Shown in pieces: positions 60,113 to 64,000 of a DNA stretch of 64,000 bases; the first letter of the stretch is position 1, and the number at the start of each line of letters is the position of its first letter. The notes beneath the pieces are model-generated. The model was not told the DNA's origin, ran no database searches, and was given only the letters and a program-made list of their open reading frames with translations. Made by a program: the position numbers and the translations under genes. Origin of the DNA: Limisphaerales bacterium (GTDB taxonomy: Bacteria; Verrucomicrobiota; Verrucomicrobiia; Limisphaerales; SXTU01); contig WRPG01000030.1 in NCBI GenBank assembly GCA_009773355.1, positions 1 through 64,000 of the forward strand, read 5' to 3'.

Positions 60113-61492
60113 ATGAAACAGACTTTGCCCCTCCTCCTCGCCGCGCTCTGCCACACGGCCGCCTTCGCCGCCGACCAGCCTGCCGGCACGAACGCGCCGC
60201 CGGCAAAAGCCACCAACACCGTCTCCTGGCCCACCGCGCCGCTCTCGCTCCGGGACGCGGTCGAGGTCGCGCTGCGCCAGAACAGTGCCGTGCGAAAGAG
60301 CCAGTCCGACCTTGAGGCCACCTATGGTGTTGTAATCCAGACGCGCGCCATCCAGATGCCCCGGGTCACCGGCAGCATCAACCACACGCTCACCGACCAG
60401 GGCGCGATTGAGCAGTTTCCCGGCGGCGTCTTCCGCTCGCCCGACCAGGCGTGGGGGGTGCGCGTGCAAATCACCCAGTCCATCTACGAAGGCGGCAAGA
60501 TCGAGTCCGCCAAGCGCACCGCCGACCTCACGCGGGACCAGGCGCTGCTCCAGCACCAGACGGTCCTCGCTGACACCGTGCTGGCCGTGCGGGTGAACTA
60601 CGACGACGCCCTGCTGGCCGTGCAGCAAATCGTCGTGCAGGAGGCGAGCATCGAGCTGCTCAAGAAGGAATTGCAGGACAACCAGCGCCGCTTCGAGGCC
60701 GGCACCGTGCCGCGCTTCAACGTGCTGCGCGCGGAGGTGGAACTCGCCAACGCGCGGCCCAAGCTCATTCGCGCCCGCAACGCCCTGCGCATCGCGAAGA
60801 ACAACCTCGCCAACCTCCTCGGCTACGACGTGCCGCGCACGGTGGTCGAAGACATCCCGCTCCAGCTCTCCGGCAAGCTCGAAGCCGACCCGACGCCCAT
60901 CGAGCTGCCCATCGCGCTCGCGAAGGCGCTGGAGCAGCGCACCGAACTCGCCGCGCTCCGCAAGGCCGAGCGGCTGCGCCAGGAGGCGATCACCAACGCC
61001 GAGGCGGGCCGCAAGCCCAGCGCGCAGATTTACGCCGGTGTCGGCTCAAAAAGCTCGCGCTTCAGCCAGCATCTCACGCGGGACATTTCCGGCTGGGATG
61101 TCGGCTGGCAGGCGAGCTGGAACATCTTCGACGGCTGGTTGGTGAAGGGCAAGGTGGCCGAGGCCGCCGCGCTGCACCGCAAATCGCAGGAGGAGCTAGA
61201 CGACTTTTCCCGCCGCATCGAGCTGGATGTGCGCACGTCCTACTCGAACTTCATCGAGGCGAAGGAGGTTTTGGAGTCGCAAAAGAAAGTGCAGGAGCAG
61301 GCCGAGGAGGCGTTGCGCCTCGCCAACGCCCGCACCGAGGCTGGGACCGGCACGCAGCTCGATGTGCTCAACGCCCAGACCGCGCTGACCGAGGCGCGCA
61401 CGACGCAAATCTTGGCGTTGCGCGACTACTCCGTCGCCCGCGCCCGCCTGGAGCGCGCGATGGGCGTGACGCTGAAGCTGGACGGGAGGTAG
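60113..61492 (+). CDS. TolC-type outer-membrane efflux protein
   Basis: The start at 60113 gives a clean signal peptide (MKQTLPLLLAALCHTAAFAA) and a 459-residue protein. An in-frame ATG at 60068 overlaps the adaptor's stop and would add 15 residues. Two repeats of the OEP fold are visible, each with long helices: LRDAVEVALRQNSAVRKSQ and ALLQHQTVLADTVLAVR in the first, IALAKALEQRTELAALRK and VLNAQTALTEARTTQ in the second. It forms the outer-membrane duct of the DevBCA-type exporter and closes the operon. Confidence 0.93.
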   Translation: MKQTLPLLLAALCHTAAFAADQPAGTNAPPAKATNTVSWPTAPLSLRDAVEVALRQNSAVRKSQSDLEATYGVVIQTRAIQMPRVTGSINHTLTDQGAIEQFPGGVFRSPDQAWGVRVQITQSIYEGGKIESAKRTADLTRDQALLQHQTVLADTVLAVRVNYDDALLAVQQIVVQEASIELLKKELQDNQRRFEAGTVPRFNVLRAEVELANARPKLIRARNALRIAKNNLANLLGYDVPRTVVEDIPLQLSGKLEADPTPIELPIALAKALEQRTELAALRKAERLRQEAITNAEAGRKPSAQIYAGVGSKSSRFSQHLTRDISGWDVGWQASWNIFDGWLVKGKVAEAAALHRKSQEELDDFSRRIELDVRTSYSNFIEAKEVLESQKKVQEQAEEALRLANARTEAGTGTQLDVLNAQTALTEARTTQILALRDYSVARARLERAMGVTLKLDGR

Positions 61493-61501
61493 GCGCGGGC
61501 T

Positions 61502-62467
61502 TCATGCGACCTGTCCTCCTCCGCCAGACTTCGATGCGGCCTCCCGCTCCGCCTGCCACCGCCACCATGCCGCCAGCAGGCTGCCGATGACCGAGTGAAA
61601 CACGCTCGACACCGCGCACGGCACCGGCGCAAGCGTGTCGGGGAAGTGCTTCCGGGCGAGCACCACGCCGAGACCGGAGTTCTGCATCCCGACCTCGATG
61701 GAGATGGTGCGGCAGACAATTTTGTCATAGCCGAACAGCTTCGCAAACAGATAGCCCAGCCCGAAGCCGCACGCGTGCAGGAGGAACACCGCCAGCAGCA
61801 GCACGCCGCCGGATTCGCGGATGGGCTTCGCGTTTTGCCCGATGACGCTCGCCACGATGAGCGTGATGAAGACGACCGACACCAGCGGCGCAGCGGGCAG
61901 CACCTTCGTCACCAGTTTCGGGGTGAAGTGGGGCAACGCCAGGCCCAGCACCAGCGGCAGGAGCACCACCTTTACCGTGCTGAGGAAAAGGCCCATCGCA
62001 TCCACCGGCACCAGCGCGCCGGCGAGGAACTTCGTCAGCAGCGGCGTCATCACCACGGCGGCAAACGTCGAGCACATGGTCATCAGCACCGAGAGCGGCA
62101 CGTCGGCCTTCGCGAGGAAGGTGACGACGTTGGACGCGGTGCCGCCGGGGCAGCACGCCACGAGGATTAGGCCCACGGCCATGTGCTTCTCCAACGGCAG
62201 CGCGCTGGCGATGGCCCAGCCGAGGAACGGCATGAGGGAGTATTGCGCGAGGAAGCCGGCGGCAATGGCCTTGGGCATTTTGAAGACGCGCTTGAAGTCG
62301 TCCACGCTCAGGGTGATGCCCATGCCGAGCATGATGATGGCGAGGCCCCACACGATGAACTCGCCGCTGAACCAGGTGAACCAGCGCGGCTCGACCAGCG
62401 CCAGCGCGCCACCCAGCAACGCCCACAGGGGAAAGAGATTCGTGAGCCAGTCGAGAACGCGCTGCAT
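61502..62467 (-). CDS. BASS-family sodium-coupled transporter
   Basis: From the ATG at 62467 (MQRVLDWLTNLFPLWALLGG) the 321-residue protein has nine to ten membrane helices. IIMLGMGITLSVDDFKRVF, GLILVACCPGGTASNVVTFLA and SIEVGMQNSGLGVVLARKHF match the bile acid:sodium symporter family (SBF), including the conserved CCPGGTASN crossover. Bacterial members carry small organic acids such as pantoate; the substrate here is unknown. It converges with the tolC-type gene (9-nt gap). Confidence 0.93.
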   Translation of the reverse strand: MQRVLDWLTNLFPLWALLGGALALVEPRWFTWFSGEFIVWGLAIIMLGMGITLSVDDFKRVFKMPKAIAAGFLAQYSLMPFLGWAIASALPLEKHMAVGLILVACCPGGTASNVVTFLAKADVPLSVLMTMCSTFAAVVMTPLLTKFLAGALVPVDAMGLFLSTVKVVLLPLVLGLALPHFTPKLVTKVLPAAPLVSVVFITLIVASVIGQNAKPIRESGGVLLLAVFLLHACGFGLGYLFAKLFGYDKIVCRTISIEVGMQNSGLGVVLARKHFPDTLAPVPCAVSSVFHSVIGSLLAAWWRWQAEREAASKSGGGGQVA

Positions 62468-62564
62468 GGGGTGCGGTTGTAGTCGGGATGCACGGGTGAA
62501 CCAAGGGCGAAGATGTCGTGGGCGCGGCGTTTGACGCCACGGCTCCGATGCCCTTAACTGCCCT

Positions 62565-62978
62565 GTGCCTTCCGCGCGCCACATTGTCCTCTACGACGGC
62601 GAGTGCTCCCTCTGCACGTTCCAGATGAAATTGCTCACCTGGCTGGACTGGTGCCACGTCGTGCGCCTGCTGCCCATCGCGGACCCGGAGGCGGCGCGGG
62701 TCGCGCCCACGCTCACGCGTGAGGCGCTGCTGGAAGCCATCCACTGCGTCACGACCGAGGGCACAATCCATCGCGGCGCGCGGTGCCTGCGGTTCGTGGG
62801 CTTGCGGATGCCGCTGTTGGTGCCGTTGGCGCTGGTGCTGTGGATTCCTGGCGTCATCTGGATTGCCGAGCGGATTTACATGTGGGTAAGCCGCAACCGG
62901 TATCTGTTGAGTCGTCTCTTCGGCTGCAAGGACGCCTGCGCCATCCTGCCCGCGCGCAAGCGGGGCGGGGATGTCTGA
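62565..62978 (+). CDS. DCC-type thiol-disulfide protein (DUF393)
   Basis: The GTG at 62565 opens a 137-residue protein. The DxxCxxC motif DGECSLC (11-17) after HIVLY is diagnostic of the DCC/DUF393 family, a thioredoxin-like fold. A hydrophobic segment (MPLLVPLALVLWIPGVIWIA) suggests membrane contact. A redox role is inferred from the cysteine pair. It lies 2 nt before the next gene on the same strand. Confidence 0.9.
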   Translation: MPSARHIVLYDGECSLCTFQMKLLTWLDWCHVVRLLPIADPEAARVAPTLTREALLEAIHCVTTEGTIHRGARCLRFVGLRMPLLVPLALVLWIPGVIWIAERIYMWVSRNRYLLSRLFGCKDACAILPARKRGGDV

Positions 62979-62980
62979 AC

Positions 62981-64000
62981 ATGACGCGGCTCCGTCAGGT
63001 GTTCTGCGTGGTGGCGGACTGCCATGCGCCCTCGGGACATTATCGGTCGCTCTGGCAACGACACTTTTACGACGGCCTGCGTGCGGTGGTGGACCGGCTG
63101 ACGATCCCCGCGAACTTGGATTGGGCTTGGGCGCGCCGGGCGGGGCCGGAACCGGCGGCGGACATGGCCGACGAGCGCTCGCGGGTGAGCGAGCATCTGG
63201 CCGCCCAAATCCTGCGCGAGCACGCGGTGCATGGGCTGGACGCGGTCATCTCCTACTGCTTTGGCGGGGACGTGCAGCCGGAGGTGGTGCGCCGGGTGAT
63301 CGCGGCGGGCGTGCCGTGGGTGAACTTCTTTTGCGACAGCACCTATCGCTTCGCGGAGGTGGAGCCGCTGGCGCGCGTGGTGTCGCTGAACTGGTTTGTC
63401 GAGCACGCGGCGATTCCCAACTACCGCGCGCTGGGTGTGCCGTTCCTCTGCCTGCCTTACGCGCTCACGCCGCCGCACCTGCCGGACTGCGCGTGCGTCC
63501 GGCCCGAGCGCGCCGCCGCGTTCATCGGGATGCCGACCGGGCCGCGCGTCGAGCAGCTTGGACAATTGCTGGCGGCGGGTGCGCGGCTGGAAATCCGCGG
63601 GCCGGGCTGGCGCGAGGAACCCACGGATAACGCCGCCCGTCAGGCCATGTTGTTTCATGGTCTGGGGGATCAGCTTCGCCGGCAGCCGAGCTGGCCGCAG
63701 GTTCAAGCCCGCACCCAAGGGCCGCTGCGCGACGAAGAGGTGCCGGAATATCTGCGCGGGTGCCGCGTGGTGCTGGGCTTGAACCAGGGTCTGGACGGGC
63801 ATGGCCGGCAACTGAGTTATCTCAAGCTCCGCGATCTCGAATTCCCCGGCCACGGCTGCTGCTACCTGACGGAGCACAACGACGACGTGGCGGCGGCGCT
63901 GGACGTGGGGACCGAGGTGCTCACCTACCGCACGCTCGGCGAGGCGGCGCAGCTCCTTCGCGAACTGCCCCGCCAGCCGGAGCATTGTGTGCGGATCGGC
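62981..64000 (+). CDS. CgeB-like glycosyltransferase, C-terminus beyond the window
   Basis: From ATG 62981 the frame is open for 340 codons to the window end with no stop. It begins MTRLRQVFCVVADCHAPSGH. Rossmann-type segments (DAVISYCFGGDVQPEVVR, VPWVNFFCDSTYRFAEVEPL) and the late block YLKLRDLEFPGHGCCYLTEH with EVLTYRTLGEAAQLL resemble CgeB/glycosyltransferase family 1-like proteins, in which this block contacts the nucleotide sugar. Acceptor and sugar are unknown. It follows the DCC gene by 2 nt. Confidence 0.7.
   Translation, partial: MTRLRQVFCVVADCHAPSGHYRSLWQRHFYDGLRAVVDRLTIPANLDWAWARRAGPEPAADMADERSRVSEHLAAQILREHAVHGLDAVISYCFGGDVQPEVVRRVIAAGVPWVNFFCDSTYRFAEVEPLARVVSLNWFVEHAAIPNYRALGVPFLCLPYALTPPHLPDCACVRPERAAAFIGMPTGPRVEQLGQLLAAGARLEIRGPGWREEPTDNAARQAMLFHGLGDQLRRQPSWPQVQARTQGPLRDEEVPEYLRGCRVVLGLNQGLDGHGRQLSYLKLRDLEFPGHGCCYLTEHNDDVAAALDVGTEVLTYRTLGEAAQLLRELPRQPEHCVRIG

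Noticed and set aside
58185-60206. 673-codon minus-strand frame opposite the exporter ATPase and adaptor
   Set aside because: Shadow frame; Walker, signature and adaptor motifs are on the plus strand.

Overview
The window is GC-rich, gene-dense bacterial chromosome. It has no rRNA, no CRISPR array, no insertion sequence and no prophage. Gene content points to a Verrucomicrobiota-type bacterium, perhaps the Limisphaerales/Pedosphaera side. That is inference from a Ser/Thr kinase with a DWG motif fused to WD40 repeats, a PQQ propeller with LamG, a sulfatase, NHL-repeat exported proteins ending in an RFYRVR-type module, a DMF-amidase-like exoprotein, and very many small palindromic repeats. No 16S or marker set was available to confirm it.

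Layout. 1-8.6 kb: a kinase and the start of a second gene on the minus strand, then a NYN RNase-like gene coupled to a von Willebrand A protein, lysA and a lipoprotein. 8.6-18.5 kb: DUF4304 protein, a 1373-residue PQQ/LamG exoprotein, small orphan genes, two exported proteins and a tandem molybdate-binding-type protein. 18.5-31.2 kb: amidohydrolase, exported FYR-type protein, sulfatase, pabA/trpG, the ExeA/GspB pair, an RluA-methyltransferase fusion, prepilin peptidase, aroE, an integron-cassette-like membrane gene and a 3'-5' exonuclease. 31.3-34.7 kb: a TIM-barrel isomerase and a topoisomerase IV A-type subunit. 34.7-46.3 kb: one tight minus-strand operon pilM-N-O-P-Q followed by two very large NHL-repeat exoproteins. 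46.4-52.5 kb: methyltransferase, exoprotein, YceH, tRNA-Leu(UAG), nucleotidyltransferase, tRNA-Lys(UUU), RsmB-type methyltransferase and rhomboid. 52.6-56.1 kb: leuA with a leucine-rich leader peptide and terminator, FmdB protein and a CobW GTPase. 56.1-61.5 kb: TetR regulator with a perfect operator and a DevC-DevA-DevB-TolC-type exporter operon. 61.5-64 kb: BASS-family transporter, DCC protein and a glycosyltransferase-like gene running off the right edge.

How it fits together. Prepilin peptidase, ExeA/GspB-type proteins and PilMNOPQ are parts of one type II secretion or type IV pilus machine. The two giant proteins encoded directly behind the secretin, and a third exoprotein at 20.3-21.3 kb, share a C-terminal FYR-type tail, so they are candidate cargo. 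The motor ATPase, platform protein and pilins are not in the window.

The most unusual structure is a dense population of small palindromic elements. Each is typically two hairpins facing each other, and the two arms of one element often differ by paired changes that keep both hairpins intact. Several sit inside reading frames and are apparently translated: in signal-peptide regions, in the linker of a two-enzyme fusion, and in an RNA methyltransferase. Others supply the stop codons of flanking genes. A second class of low-complexity direct repeats forms the hydrophobic core of two signal peptides.
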